Part shown: positions 23,802 to 35,770 of the stretch, piece after piece
Layout: the number at the start of each line of letters is the position of its first letter
How positions within the stretch are numbered: the stretch's first letter is position 1
Program-made: the position numbers and the translations under genes
Assembly (NCBI RefSeq): GCF_003319105.1
Contig: NZ_QOHH01000012.1
Coordinates: forward strand, 62,001-126,000
Direction: 5' to 3'
From: Blastococcus sp. TF02-09
GTDB taxonomy: Bacteria; Actinomycetota; Actinomycetes; Mycobacteriales; Geodermatophilaceae
DNA length: 64,000 nucleotides
Notes under the pieces: model-generated
Database searches by the model: none
Told to the model about the DNA's origin: nothing
The model's input: the letters and a program-made list of their open reading frames with translations, nothing else

Positions 23802-24896
23802 ATGGAACTTCCCGTCTGGTTCGAGGTCGCGACGTTCGTGGGACTCACCGTCCTGCTGCTCGCCGACCTCGCCATCGTCGCCCGCCGCCCGCACGAGCCC
23901 TCCATCCGGGAGGCCAGTCTCTGGGTGGCCTTCTACGTCAGCCTGGCGCTGCTCTTCGGCCTGGCCATGCTGGCGTTCACGAACAGCACCTACGCGACGG
24001 AGTTCTACGCGGGCTGGCTGACCGAGTACTCGCTCTCGGTGGACAACCTGTTCGTCTTCGTGATCATCATGGCCCGCTTCCAGGTGCCGCGGAAGTACCA
24101 GCAGGAAGCGCTGATGATCGGCATCATCATCGCGCTGGTCCTGCGCGGGATCTTCATCCTGCTCGGTGCCGTGGTGATCGAGCGGTTCGTGTGGGTCTTC
24201 TACGTCTTCGGCGCGTTCCTCATCTACACCGCGATCAACCTCGTCCGGCACCGCGACGAGGACGAGGACTACGAGGAGAACGCGTTCATCCGGCGGATGC
24301 GCAAGGTCCTGCCGATCACCCAGGACTTCCACGGCGCGAAGATCCGGGTGAGCGAGAACGGCAAGAAGATGTGGACGCCGATGATCGTCGTCATCCTGGC
24401 GCTCGGGACGACGGACCTGATCTTCGCGCTGGACAGCATCCCGGCGATCTTCGGTCTCACCCGCGAGCCGTTCATCGTCTTCACGGCCAACGTCTTCGCC
24501 CTCATGGGCCTGCGCCAGCTGTACTTCCTGCTCGGCGGCCTGCTCAAGCGCCTGGTCTACCTGTCGCTGGGGCTGGCGGTCATCCTGGCCTTCATCGGCG
24601 TCAAGCTGATCCTCGAGGCGGTGCACGAGAACCAGCTGCCGTTCGCCGGGGAGCGCGAGCCGATCTCGAGCGTCCCGGAGATCCCGATCTGGCTGTCGCT
24701 GTCGGTGATTCTCGGCGTGCTGATCATCGCCACGGTGGCCAGCCTGCTCAAGACCCGCGGCCAGTTCGCCGCCCCCGGCGCCCCCGACGTCGACCCCGGC
24801 ACGGCGCGGTCCGTGCCCACCGGGGGCCCGGAGGCGGCAGCGGCCGCCGAGAGCCGGATCGCCGACGAGCAGGACGAGGACCGCGCCCGCCGATGA
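23802..24896 (+). CDS. TerC-family integral membrane protein, copy 2
   Basis: A 364-residue paralog of the upstream gene with the same signatures, TEYSLSVDNLFVFVIIM and TTDLIFALDSIPAIFGLT, the same central soluble loop, and a different charged tail ending EDEDRARR. The ATG at 23802 is chosen because the riboswitch-controlled GGAGG lies 10 bases upstream; an in-frame ATG 33 bases earlier would lie inside the riboswitch. Expected role: Mn2+ export or metal homeostasis in the membrane. The two paralogs may differ in metal, affinity or expression level. Confidence 0.92.
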   Translation: MELPVWFEVATFVGLTVLLLADLAIVARRPHEPSIREASLWVAFYVSLALLFGLAMLAFTNSTYATEFYAGWLTEYSLSVDNLFVFVIIMARFQVPRKYQQEALMIGIIIALVLRGIFILLGAVVIERFVWVFYVFGAFLIYTAINLVRHRDEDEDYEENAFIRRMRKVLPITQDFHGAKIRVSENGKKMWTPMIVVILALGTTDLIFALDSIPAIFGLTREPFIVFTANVFALMGLRQLYFLLGGLLKRLVYLSLGLAVILAFIGVKLILEAVHENQLPFAGEREPISSVPEIPIWLSLSVILGVLIIATVASLLKTRGQFAAPGAPDVDPGTARSVPTGGPEAAAAAESRIADEQDEDRARR

Positions 24897-24941
24897 CCCC
24901 CGGCGGAACATCCACCGGCGCGGACGGGTTGCCCCGCCTTC

Positions 24942-26264
24942 GTGGGTGAACGGACGGGCGCCGGTCGCGTAGCCGCACTGGTCGGGCTGCTGTTCGGCCT
25001 CGCCGGGATGGGCAGCGCGGCCGTCGCCGTCACGCTGCCGGCCATCGCGGAGGACCTCGACCTCACCACCGGGGGCGTGTCCTGGGTCATCAGCCTGTAC
25101 GCGCTGATGCTCGCGGTGGCGACGGCGGTCTACGGCCGCGCGGCCGACCTCGCGGGCATCCGGCTGCCGCTGCTCGTCGGGGTCGGGCTCATGGCCGGGA
25201 GCGCCCTGCTGGGGTGCCTGGCGCCGAGCATCGAGGTGCTGCTGGCGGCCCGGGTGCTGCAGGGCACCGGGGCGGCCGCCGTCCCCGTCCTGGGCATGGC
25301 CATCGTCAGCGCCCGCTACGACGGCGCCGTCCGCACCACCGCCCTGGGGCAGGTCGCCGGGACGGCGGCCGCGGTCAGCGCGCTCGGCCCGCTCGCGGGT
25401 GGCCTGGTGGCCGACCTCGCCGGCTGGCGGGCGGTCGTCGCGCTGCCCGCGCTCGGCCTGCTCCTCGTGCCCGCGCTGTGGCGGGCGCTGCCCACGCAGG
25501 GCACCGGCGCCCGGCTGGACCTCTTGGGCGCGGGGCTCGTGGCCGGCACGGCGGCCGGGCTGGTGCTGCTGGTGCAGTCGCCGGCGTCCGGGGTCGTGGT
25601 GGCCACGGCCGGGGCGCTGCTGCTCGCGCTCGGCATCCCCGCGGTGGCGGCGTGGGTGCACCGCCGCCCGGAGGGCTTCCTGCCGCGCCGGGTCGTCCGG
25701 GAGCCCGTGGTCGTCCGCAGCGCGCTGGCCGCCTCCGCGGTGCCGGCCGCCTGGTTCGCGCTGCTCATCGCCGTCCCCGCCGTCCTGGCCGCGCGCGGCT
25801 GGACGCCGCTGCAGGTGGGGCTGGCGCTGGTGCCCAGCGCGCTGACCGGGTTCCTCGCACCCCGGCTGGCCGGGCCGCTGCTCGCGCGCCTGGGGCCGGC
25901 CCGGTCCCTGGTCACCTCCGACGCCACCGCCGCGCTGGCGCTCGTGGTTGCCGCCCTGGGCGCGGCCCGCGGGTCGGCGGCGATCCTGGTGACGGCGGTG
26001 GTCCTCGTGACCCTGGCCTTCGGGCTCGGGCAGCCGGCGCTCATGGCCGCCGTGGGCGACGCCGTCCCGCCCGACGTCCGCGGCGTGGCCCTGGGCATCG
26101 CCACGCTCGTGTTCCTCGTGGGCGGTGGCGTGGGTTCCGCCGTCGTCGGCGGGATCGGTGAGGCGCTCGGCGTCGACCGCAGCCTGCTGCTGCTCGCGGC
26201 GCTGCCGTTGCTGGGCAGCCTGGCGCTCGTGAGCACGATCCGCGCCGCCCGCGTGGCCTCCTGA
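24942..26264 (+). CDS. MFS transporter (drug/H+ antiporter type)
   Basis: A 440-residue membrane protein with about 12 hydrophobic segments. Typical major-facilitator features are VSWVISLYALMLAVATAVYG in TM2, GRAADLAGIRLPLLVG (loop 2-3 motif A-like), ARVLQGTGAAAVPVLG (TM4) and LGPLAGGLVADLAGWRAVV (motif C-like TM5), as in DHA2 efflux pumps, although it is shorter than 14-TM members. Substrate unknown. Start GTG at 24942. It lies 45 bases after terC copy 2 and could be cotranscribed. Confidence 0.85.
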   Translation: MGERTGAGRVAALVGLLFGLAGMGSAAVAVTLPAIAEDLDLTTGGVSWVISLYALMLAVATAVYGRAADLAGIRLPLLVGVGLMAGSALLGCLAPSIEVLLAARVLQGTGAAAVPVLGMAIVSARYDGAVRTTALGQVAGTAAAVSALGPLAGGLVADLAGWRAVVALPALGLLLVPALWRALPTQGTGARLDLLGAGLVAGTAAGLVLLVQSPASGVVVATAGALLLALGIPAVAAWVHRRPEGFLPRRVVREPVVVRSALAASAVPAAWFALLIAVPAVLAARGWTPLQVGLALVPSALTGFLAPRLAGPLLARLGPARSLVTSDATAALALVVAALGAARGSAAILVTAVVLVTLAFGLGQPALMAAVGDAVPPDVRGVALGIATLVFLVGGGVGSAVVGGIGEALGVDRSLLLLAALPLLGSLALVSTIRAARVAS

Positions 26265-26307
26265 CCGGTCCGGAGCGCCGGACCCGCACCGACTAGCGTC
26301 GCAGGCC

Positions 26308-28281
26308 ATGCGCCCCGACGACCTCGCGTGCCTGCGCACCCCGGGCGTGCCCACCGTCTCGCCGGACGGCCGCATGGCGGTGGTGGCCGTCGAGCGGCTC
26401 GACCTCGGGGCCGACGAGTACCGCGCCCAGCTGTGGGCGGTGCCCACCGACGCCTCCGCGCCGGCCCGGCCGATCAGCGCCGGGCACCGGGACACCGCTC
26501 CGGCGTTCTCGCCCGACGGCCGGTGGCTGGCCTACCTGGGCGCCGAGCCCGGCGGCCGGCCGCAGATCTGGCTCCTGGCCACCGCCGGGGGCGAGCCGCG
26601 GAGGCTCACCGACCACCCGCTGGGCGCGGGGGACCCGGTGTGGTCGCCGGACTCGCGGCGGCTGGCCTACGTCGCCCGCGTCCCCGAGCCCGGCCGGTAC
26701 GGCACGCTCGACGGCGTCGGGCCCGAGGCCGAGGCGCCCCGCCTGATCACCACGCTGCAGTTCCGGGAGGACGGCGTCGGCGTGGTCACCGACCGGCGGC
26801 GGCAGGTGTTCGTCCTGGACCTGCCGCCGGCGTTGCGGGACGACGCCGCACCCCTGCCCGAGCCCGTGCAGCTCACGCCCGGGGACAGCGACTGCACCGA
26901 CGTCGCCTGGTGCCCCGACGGCCAGGCGCTGGCGTTCGTCACGTCCCGCCACCCGCGCGCCGACCGCGACCTGGTGCGCGACGTCCACGAGATCGGCGCC
27001 GACGGCACGGGGCTGCGCCGGGTCACCGGCTGCCGCGGGCTGTGCACCGGCCCGGCCTACGCGCCGGACGGGACGCTCGTCGTCACCGCCGTCCCGGACC
27101 TGGGGCCGGAGGGCACCGACGTGATGGCGCGCCAGTCCGTGCCCTGCCGCGTGGGGCCCGGCGGGGAGCTCCACCCGCTGCTGGACCCTGAGTCCGACCA
27201 CCGGGGGGACGAGACGCCCACGACGGTGGTGGCCGACGGCGCCGTCCTCGTCGGGTTCGAGCGGCGCGGCGCGGTGGAGCTGATGCGCGTGCCCCTCGAC
27301 GGCGGCGAGCCCGAGGTGCTGGTCGACGGGCGGTTCACCGTGCGCGGCGTCGCGGCCGGGGGCGGGGTCGTCGTCGCCACGGTGGCGCACGACCGCTCGG
27401 CCGGTGAGCTGGTCGCGCTGTCCGGCGGTGAGCGGCGGCTGCTCACCGGGTTCGGCGCGGAGCTCGGCGGCACCGGCCGGCTGCACCGGATGCGGCAGCG
27501 GACGGCCACCGCCCCGGACGGCTATCCCGTGCACGGGTGGGTGACCACCCCGCCCGGCCCCGGGCCGCACCCGGTCGTGCTGCTGATCCACGGCGGCCCC
27601 TTCACCCAGTACGGCTGGACGTTGTTCGACGAGACGCAGGTCCTCGTCTCGGCCGGCTACGCGGTGGTCCAGTGCAACCCGCGCGGCTCGTCGGGCTACG
27701 GCGCGGCGCACGGGCGGGCCATCCGGCACGGATGGGGTGGCCTGGACGCCGACGACGTCGTCGCGTTCCTCGACACCGTGCTGGCCGATCCGGCGCTCGA
27801 CGGCGACCGGGTGGGCATCCAGGGCGGGTCGTACGGCGGGTACCTGACCGCGTTGCTGATCGGCCGCACCGACAGGTTCGCCGCCGCGGTCGCCGAGCGG
27901 TCGTTCGTCGACCCGGTGAGCTTCGTGGGCTCCTCGGACATCGGCTGGTACTTCCCGGACGAGCACCTGGGCACCGACCCGGCGCGGATCGCCGCGCAGA
28001 GCGCGCTGGCCGGCGCCGGCGCGATCACCACACCCAGCCTGGTCATCCACTCCGAGGAGGACTGGCGGTGTCCGGTGGAGCAGGGCACTCGCCTGTACGT
28101 CGAGCTCAAGCGCCGGGGCGTCGCCGCCGAGCTGCTGCTCTTCCCGGGCGAGGGGCATGAGCTGTCCCGGTCCGGCCGGCCGAAACACCGGCTGGCCCGG
28201 TTCGAGCACATCCTCCGCTGGTGGGCGCGCTGGCTGCCGACCCCGCAGAACCCGGGCCCGCCCGCCGACGAGGTGCGCTGA
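26308..28281 (+). CDS. S9 family peptidase (prolyl oligopeptidase/acylaminoacyl peptidase type)
   Basis: A 657-residue serine peptidase. Residues 1-390 contain TolB/WD40-like beta-propeller repeats (SPDGRWLAYLG, SPDSRRLAYV, CPDGQALAFVT). The C-terminal alpha/beta-hydrolase domain has HGGPFTQYGW (oxyanion), GGSYGGYLT (nucleophile Ser, near 511), an Asp in HSEEDWRCPVEQG and a His in FPGEGHELS. No signal peptide, so probably cytosolic, trimming peptides. A TAGCGT box at 26294-26299 is 8 bases before the ATG and no ribosome-binding site is seen. The stop codon lies inside the first arm of a long hairpin. Confidence 0.92.
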   Translation: MRPDDLACLRTPGVPTVSPDGRMAVVAVERLDLGADEYRAQLWAVPTDASAPARPISAGHRDTAPAFSPDGRWLAYLGAEPGGRPQIWLLATAGGEPRRLTDHPLGAGDPVWSPDSRRLAYVARVPEPGRYGTLDGVGPEAEAPRLITTLQFREDGVGVVTDRRRQVFVLDLPPALRDDAAPLPEPVQLTPGDSDCTDVAWCPDGQALAFVTSRHPRADRDLVRDVHEIGADGTGLRRVTGCRGLCTGPAYAPDGTLVVTAVPDLGPEGTDVMARQSVPCRVGPGGELHPLLDPESDHRGDETPTTVVADGAVLVGFERRGAVELMRVPLDGGEPEVLVDGRFTVRGVAAGGGVVVATVAHDRSAGELVALSGGERRLLTGFGAELGGTGRLHRMRQRTATAPDGYPVHGWVTTPPGPGPHPVVLLIHGGPFTQYGWTLFDETQVLVSAGYAVVQCNPRGSSGYGAAHGRAIRHGWGGLDADDVVAFLDTVLADPALDGDRVGIQGGSYGGYLTALLIGRTDRFAAAVAERSFVDPVSFVGSSDIGWYFPDEHLGTDPARIAAQSALAGAGAITTPSLVIHSEEDWRCPVEQGTRLYVELKRRGVAAELLLFPGEGHELSRSGRPKHRLARFEHILRWWARWLPTPQNPGPPADEVR

Positions 28282-28320
28282 TGCGTCGTTCCAGTCACTG
28301 GAATGACGCATCGGCGCACC
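28272..28320 (+). repeat. Long near-perfect palindrome overlapping the S9 peptidase stop
   Basis: A 49-base palindrome: arms 28272-28295 and 28297-28320 match at 22 of 24 positions. The outer stem GGTGCGCTGATGCGTC is shared, with one variable base, with the hairpin at 13555-13611. The peptidase TGA (28279-28281) lies in the first arm. Probable terminator and repeat-family member. The remaining 124 bases up to the next gene hold only its -10 box (TAAGGT, 28434-28439). Confidence 0.75.
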
Positions 28321-28444
28321 AGGACGCGGTTCCCGGAGCTGGTGGACGCCCTTCCGAGCCGCCGACGCCGGGTTCCCGCCGCGCCTCGTGCGGGGCTAGG
28401 TCGGGCAGCGGGCCGCCCCCGTCCGCGGACCACTAAGGTGAGGC

Positions 28445-28762
28445 ATGGCGCTCATCTACCCGGTCCTCTCGGATGCCCCCGACCCCGACGAGGAGGCGCT
28501 GCCCGACTTCGCCGAGCTCGCGGCCGACCTCTCCGACCAGTGGCTCGTCGAGGTGGCGGTGGGGGAGGACGGTGACGAGGGCTGCTTCGGCCCGCTGAGC
28601 GCCCGCGCCGCCTGGGACCTCGCGGTGGGCGTCGACCAGCGCCGTCCCGACTGGGAGATTTCGATCCTCCCGCTGTACCAGCCGGGCACACCGGACGAGC
28701 TGGCCGCCGCCTTCAACGACGAGGACGACGAGGACGACGACGCGGGCACCGCCCCCGCCTGA
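28445..28762 (+). CDS. Small acidic hypothetical protein
   Basis: 105 residues starting MALIYPVLSDAPDPDEEALP, with a central folded part (DQWLVEVAVGEDGDEGCFGP, then WDLAVGVDQRRPDWEISILP) and an acidic tail of Glu/Asp runs. No known domain. A TAAGGT box ends 5 bases before the ATG, so a leaderless mRNA is likely. Third-position G/C use is like that of neighbours. It lies between the S9 peptidase and the convergent MBL hydrolase. Confidence 0.7.
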   Translation: MALIYPVLSDAPDPDEEALPDFAELAADLSDQWLVEVAVGEDGDEGCFGPLSARAAWDLAVGVDQRRPDWEISILPLYQPGTPDELAAAFNDEDDEDDDAGTAPA

Positions 28763-28863
28763 CGGTCGCCGCCCCGCCGAGTGCTGGGTGGGCGCCGCCC
28801 GCCGCGGCGTGTCCGCGCGTGTCGCCGACCGCAACCCCGCAGTCGCGGCCGGGGCGGGGCCGC

Positions 28864-29526
28864 TCACCAGCCGCGGGCGCGCCACTCCGGGAGGTTCGGG
28901 CGTTCGGCACCCAGCGTCGTGTCCGCGCCGTGACCGGGGTAGACCCAGGTGTCGTCCGGGAGCGTGCCGAAGAGCCGCTCCTCGACGTCGTCGATCAGGC
29001 TGGCGAACCGGGCGGCGTCCTGCTGGGTGTTGCCGACGCCGCCGGGGAAGAGGCTGTCGCCGGTGAAGACGTGCGTGCCCGCGTCGCCGGGGCCGCGCCA
29101 GACCAGCGCGATGCTGCCCGGCGTGTGCCCGCGCAGGTGCACGACCTCCAGCACCTGGTCACCGACCGCGACGGTGTCGCCGTGCTCGACCGGCCGGTCG
29201 ACCGGGACGGGCAGGTCGGCGGCGTCGGCCGGGTGCGCGACGGTGACGGCGCCGGTCGCGGCCACGACATCGGGCAGCGCGCGGTGGTGGTCCCAGTGCC
29301 CGTGCGTGGTGACGACGGTGCGCAGCGGGTCGTCGCCCACCAGCGCCAGCAGCTTCTCGGGCTCGGCCGCGGCGTCGACGAGCAGGGCCTCGCCGGTGGC
29401 CGTGGAGGTCAGCAGGTAGGCGTTGTTCGCCATGTCGCTGACCGCCAGCTTGCGGATCGTGAGGCCCGGCAGCTCGCGGACGTCGGGTGCTCCGCCGACC
29501 TCGACGTTCCCGGTGTAGGAGCTCAT
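28864..29526 (-). CDS. MBL-fold metal-dependent hydrolase (glyoxalase II-like)
   Basis: A 220-residue metallo-beta-lactamase-fold protein. Metal ligands are seen in TTHGHWDHHRAL (HxHxDH, near residues 74-79), LRGHTPGSIALVW (His) and FTGDSLFPGGVGNT (Asp); a C-terminal VYPGHGADTTLGAE gives the last His. This arrangement is close to hydroxyacylglutathione hydrolases, but actinobacteria use mycothiol, so a thioester of another thiol is possible. The start at 29526 has GGAGG 7 bases upstream. It diverges from the amidase gene. Confidence 0.9.
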   Translation of the reverse strand: MSSYTGNVEVGGAPDVRELPGLTIRKLAVSDMANNAYLLTSTATGEALLVDAAAEPEKLLALVGDDPLRTVVTTHGHWDHHRALPDVVAATGAVTVAHPADAADLPVPVDRPVEHGDTVAVGDQVLEVVHLRGHTPGSIALVWRGPGDAGTHVFTGDSLFPGGVGNTQQDAARFASLIDDVEERLFGTLPDDTWVYPGHGADTTLGAERPNLPEWRARGW

Positions 29527-29575
29527 CTCCGGCCTCCGTTCGAAAAGTGTCGGCATGCGCCGTTACGGTCCAGGC

Positions 29576-31138
29576 ATGGACGCTAGCGGAGGTCTCGGCC
29601 TCCCCCCGATCGTCATGCGGGCCGGGAACGGGACGACGGGGCGGCCGGTGCCCTGGGCCGGGGAGTTCGACGGGCCGAGCGACCCGTCGCTGGTGGGCCT
29701 GTCCGCCGCGGAGATCGCCGCCCGGGTGCGCTCCGGGGAGATCACCGCCGTCGAGGTGGTCCGTGCGCACCTCGACCACATCGAGGCGGTCGACGGCCGG
29801 ATCGGTGCCTTCCGCGTCGTCCGCCGGGACGCCGCGCTGGCCGAGGCCGCCGCCGTCGACTCCAGCCTCACCCGCTTCGCCCTCCCGCTGGCCGGCGTGC
29901 CGGTCGCGATCAAGGACAACGTGGCGGTCGCGGGGGAGACCTGCACCGACGGCTCCCCGGCGCACCGCGGTGAGGTCGAGCGCCGGGACCACCCGGTGGT
30001 CACCCGGCTGCGCAAGGCCGGCGCCGTCGTCGTCGGCATCACCCGCGTGCCGGAGCTGTGCCTCTACGCCGCCACCGACGCGCCGGGCGCGGTGAGCCGC
30101 AACCCGTGGGACACCGCGCTCTCCCCGGCGGGCAGCTCCGGGGGGAGCGCGGCCGCGGTGGCCTCCGGCGCGGTCCCGATCGCCCACGGCAACGACGGCA
30201 TGGGCTCGCTGCGCCTGCCGGCCGCCGCGTGCGGGCTGGTCACCCTCAAGCCGGGCCGCGGTGTCGTCCCCGGCGGGATCGGCGCCGACGACTGGTCGGG
30301 CATGGCCGTCAACGGTGCGCTGGCCACCACGGTGGCCGACCTGGCCATCGCGCACGCCGTGCTGGCGGGGGAGACGCCGGAACCGCCCGCGGCGCCGGAG
30401 CGGCCGCTGCGGATCGCGGTGAGCACCCGGTCGCCGCTGCCCGGCGTGGGTGCCGACGCCGCCACGCGGGCGGCGGTCGCGGCCGTCGTGGCCGAGCTCG
30501 AGGCCGCCGGCCACACCGTGGTGCGGCGCAACCCGCCGATCACGCCGGGGGCAGCCGCCGGCGCGCTGGTCCGCTGGTTGGCCGGCGCCGAGGACGACGC
30601 CGCCGTCCTGGGCATCGACCGCGCCGAGCTCCAACCGCGCAGCCGCACCCACGCCCGGCTGGGCCGCCTGGCCCGCCGGCTGGGGCTGGTCCGCCCGCGC
30701 ACGCAGGAGCGGTTCCGCGCCCGGATGGTCGCGTTCTTCGGCTCAGAGGCCTCCGCGCAGGGGCCCGGCCGGAGCTCGCGAGGGTCGGGGGGCGGGGAGG
30801 TCCTCGATGTGCTGCTCACCCCGGTGACCACCGGCCCGCCGCTGCCCGCCCGCCTCTGGCACGAGCGCTCGTTCCTGGCCAACATCACCGCCAACGCGCG
30901 CTGGGCGCCGTGGACCGCGGCGTGGAACCTGGCTGGCCTCCCCGCGGCCGTGCTGCCGGTCGCGAGCCGCCCCGGCGGGCCTCCGGTGGCCGTCCAGTTC
31001 GTCGGCCCCCCGGGTGCCGAGGGACGGCTACTCTGGCTGGCCGGAGAGCTGGAACGCCGGCTCCCGTGGCGCCGTCACGCGCCCGTCTTCGACCCCACCG
31101 CGACCGGTCCCACCCGGAGCCCGGCAGCCGCGACCTGA
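29576..31138 (+). CDS. Amidase signature family protein
   Basis: A 520-residue hydrolase of C-N amide bonds. The Ser-cisSer-Lys triad is present: Lys in PVAIKDNVA, cis-Ser in [16 protein letters not shown] and the nucleophile Ser in [13 protein letters not shown]. The last resembles mycobacterial amidases. The ATG at 29576 lies 6 bases after a TACGGT box, so it is probably leaderless; an in-frame ATG 21 bases earlier is an alternative. Residues about 391-410 ([17 protein letters not shown]) are encoded by a copy of a 58-bp dispersed repeat, placed just before the conserved DVLLTPVT strand. The substrate is unknown. Confidence 0.9.
   Translation: MDASGGLGLPPIVMRAGNGTTGRPVPWAGEFDGPSDPSLVGLSAAEIAARVRSGEITAVEVVRAHLDHIEAVDGRIGAFRVVRRDAALAEAAAVDSSLTRFALPLAGVPVAIKDNVAVAGETCTDGSPAHRGEVERRDHPVVTRLRKAGAVVVGITRVPELCLYAATDAPGAVSRNPWDTALSPAGSSGGSAAAVASGAVPIAHGNDGMGSLRLPAAACGLVTLKPGRGVVPGGIGADDWSGMAVNGALATTVADLAIAHAVLAGETPEPPAAPERPLRIAVSTRSPLPGVGADAATRAAVAAVVAELEAAGHTVVRRNPPITPGAAAGALVRWLAGAEDDAAVLGIDRAELQPRSRTHARLGRLARRLGLVRPRTQERFRARMVAFFGSEASAQGPGRSSRGSGGGEVLDVLLTPVTTGPPLPARLWHERSFLANITANARWAPWTAAWNLAGLPAAVLPVASRPGGPPVAVQFVGPPGAEGRLLWLAGELERRLPWRRHAPVFDPTATGPTRSPAAAT
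30748..30805 (+). repeat. 58-bp dispersed element, copy A, inside the amidase gene
   Basis: Full-length copy, 47 of 58 positions identical to copy C at 55436-55493 by hand alignment. Shared blocks in order are GCAGGG, CCCG, GAGCTCGCGAGG, TCGGGGGGCGG and GGTCCT. It is translated as part of the amidase. Confidence 0.8.
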
Positions 31139-31298
31139 CCCGTGTGCCGGGCACCGTGGCCGGGCACACGTCACACCGCGGAGGCGGACGACCACGGCGG
31201 GCCGAGGCGTTGCAGACAGCAGTACGGCGGCGTCCCCGGCACGCACCGCACCCACCAGCACCTTTCGCGACATCCACCCAGCGACCGACAGGGATCAC

Positions 31299-34190
<2,892 letters not shown>

Positions 34191-34200
34191 GGTCCGGCGC

Positions 34201-34235
34201 GGCGGCCCGCATCCCCTACCGGGGTGCGGGCCGCC
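34201..34235. terminator. Bidirectional terminator hairpin between uvrA and a convergent gene
   Basis: An inverted repeat, GGCGGCCCGCA with TGCGGGCCGCC, extended by CCCC/GGGG around a 4-base loop with one bulged base. It begins 10 bases after the uvrA stop and ends 40 bases before the stop of the convergent gene. Confidence 0.7.
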
Positions 34236-34274
34236 GGCCGTTCACGACCGGTCGAGGCCCGCCGTCCGCCCAGG

Positions 34275-34814
34275 TCAGGGCATGGAGCGCGGCCGCGGCG
34301 GGGGCCGGTGGTCGACGACCTCCACGAGCGCCGCTCCGGACGGGACCGGCACCCGGCCGGCGGCCACCTCGCTCGTCACCGTGGCGAGCACCCGTTCCGC
34401 CGCCTCCTCGCCGGACACCTGCCACCGGGCCCAGCGCCGGAACCGCCCGCGGGCGACCAGCTCCACCTCCCACGTGCCCGATCTCGGCGTGAACAACCAG
34501 GTCAGCCCGTCGCGCACGAGCCCGGGGCCGGCCTCGGTGGCCACCCAGAGGGTGGTGCCGGGCCGGTGCCACTGGCGCCGGAACTCCGCCAGCTCGGCGT
34601 CGACCGGGTCGCTGATGGGTGCGGCCGCCTCCCACACGTCGGTGCTCGCCGACGCCACCAGCGGAGCGGGGTACCGCCCCAGCGCCGCCTCCAGCCGCCG
34701 GAGCATGCGGTCGGCGTCCGGGCCGGGATGCGGCGGCGCCGTCCCGGCCCCGCGCAGGGCGCGCGCCCGCACCTTCCACCCGGCACCCCACTGGTCGGTC
34801 ACCGTCCGTCGCAC
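34275..34814 (-). CDS. Hypothetical protein, 179 residues
   Basis: Start GTG at 34814 is chosen because GGAGG lies 6 bases upstream; a second GTG at 34802 is possible. The protein begins VRRTVTDQWGAGWKVRARAL and includes DADRMLRRLEAALGRYP and a Trp-rich beta-like stretch (TTLWVATEAGPGLVRDGLTW, then TWEVELVARGRFRRWARW). No known domain is recognised. Codon composition supports coding. It diverges from the short-chain dehydrogenase gene with a 146-base gap that shows nothing definite. Confidence 0.7.
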   Translation of the reverse strand: MRRTVTDQWGAGWKVRARALRGAGTAPPHPGPDADRMLRRLEAALGRYPAPLVASASTDVWEAAAPISDPVDAELAEFRRQWHRPGTTLWVATEAGPGLVRDGLTWLFTPRSGTWEVELVARGRFRRWARWQVSGEEAAERVLATVTSEVAAGRVPVPSGAALVEVVDHRPPPRPRSMP

Positions 34815-34960
34815 TCCGCGCCTCCGCGTTCGTCGTCGAGAGGGCGAGCATGCCTGCGCGCGACGCCGTGGGATCGGCTCGTCCACAGGCCGCGAGGACG
34901 CCGTCGTCGCAGACTCGGCTCTCGACCTCGCGCAGGACACGACCCCCCAAGGAGCCTCCT

Positions 34961-35695
34961 GTGGACCTCACCGGCCACGTCGTCATCGTCACCGGATCGA
35001 GCAGCGGCATCGGCGAGGCCGTCGCCCGCAGGCTGGCGGCCACCGGCGCCCGCATCGTCGTCAACTCCGCCTCCTCCGTCGCCGCCGGGGAGCGGCTCGC
35101 CGAGGAACTGGGAGAGGCCTGCTACGTGCAGGGCGACATCTCGGCGCCCGGCACGGCCCACGCGCTGGTCGAGGCGGCCCGGGAACGCTGGGGCCGGCTC
35201 GACGGGCTGGTCAACAACGCCGCGGTCACCGCCGACGTCCCGCTCGCCGACATCGACGCCGTGACCGTCGACCACTGGAACCGCGTGCTCGGCGTCAACG
35301 TCGTCGGGACCTTCCTCGTGTCGCAGGCCGCGCTCCCGCTGCTGCGGGAGGCCGAGGACGGCTGGATCCTGAACATCACGTCGATCGCCGGCATCCGCCA
35401 GACGGGGAGCTCGCTGCCCTACGCCGTGTCGAAGGCGGCCGTCGACCACCTGACGACGCTGCTGGCCAAGCACGCCGGCGGCGGGGTGCGCGTCAACGCG
35501 GTCGCTCCGGGCCTGGTGGCGACGCCGTGGACCGAGACGTGGGACCAGGTCAAGGAGGGCGTGACCGCGATGGCCCCGCTGCACCGAGTTGCCACGCCCG
35601 AGGACATCGCCGACGCCTGCGTGGGGATCATCGGCGCCCGCTACGCCACCGGCCAGACCCTGCTCGTCGACGGCGGGCTCGGGCTCGTGCTTTGA
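34961..35695 (+). CDS. Short-chain dehydrogenase/reductase
   Basis: A 244-residue NAD(P)-binding oxidoreductase of the classical SDR type. Rossmann motif TGSSSGIGEAVARRL near residues 11-25, NNAAV near 84, the catalytic Ser in ITSIAG, and YAVSK (Tyr/Lys pair) near 155, followed by VRVNAVAPGLVATPW. The C-terminal ATGQTLLVDGGLGLVL is typical. The GTG start has AAGGAG 7 bases upstream. No Asp that fixes NAD is obvious after beta-2 (VVNSAS), so NADP is more likely. Substrate unknown. Confidence 0.92.
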   Translation: MDLTGHVVIVTGSSSGIGEAVARRLAATGARIVVNSASSVAAGERLAEELGEACYVQGDISAPGTAHALVEAARERWGRLDGLVNNAAVTADVPLADIDAVTVDHWNRVLGVNVVGTFLVSQAALPLLREAEDGWILNITSIAGIRQTGSSLPYAVSKAAVDHLTTLLAKHAGGGVRVNAVAPGLVATPWTETWDQVKEGVTAMAPLHRVATPEDIADACVGIIGARYATGQTLLVDGGLGLVL

Positions 35696-35699
35696 CCCG

Positions 35700-35750
35700 C
35701 CGGGTGGCTCGACGTCGAGGGCCCGATCCTCGCCGTCAGGGCGCCACCCC
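35700..35750 (+). terminator. Compound hairpin after the SDR gene
   Basis: Outer arms CCGGGTGGC (35700-35708) and GCCACCCC (35743-35750) with an inner CGAGG/CCTCG stem. Imperfect, right after the SDR stop and before the next promoter. Confidence 0.4.
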
Positions 35751-35770
35751 GGTGACCGCGACCGGCCGCC

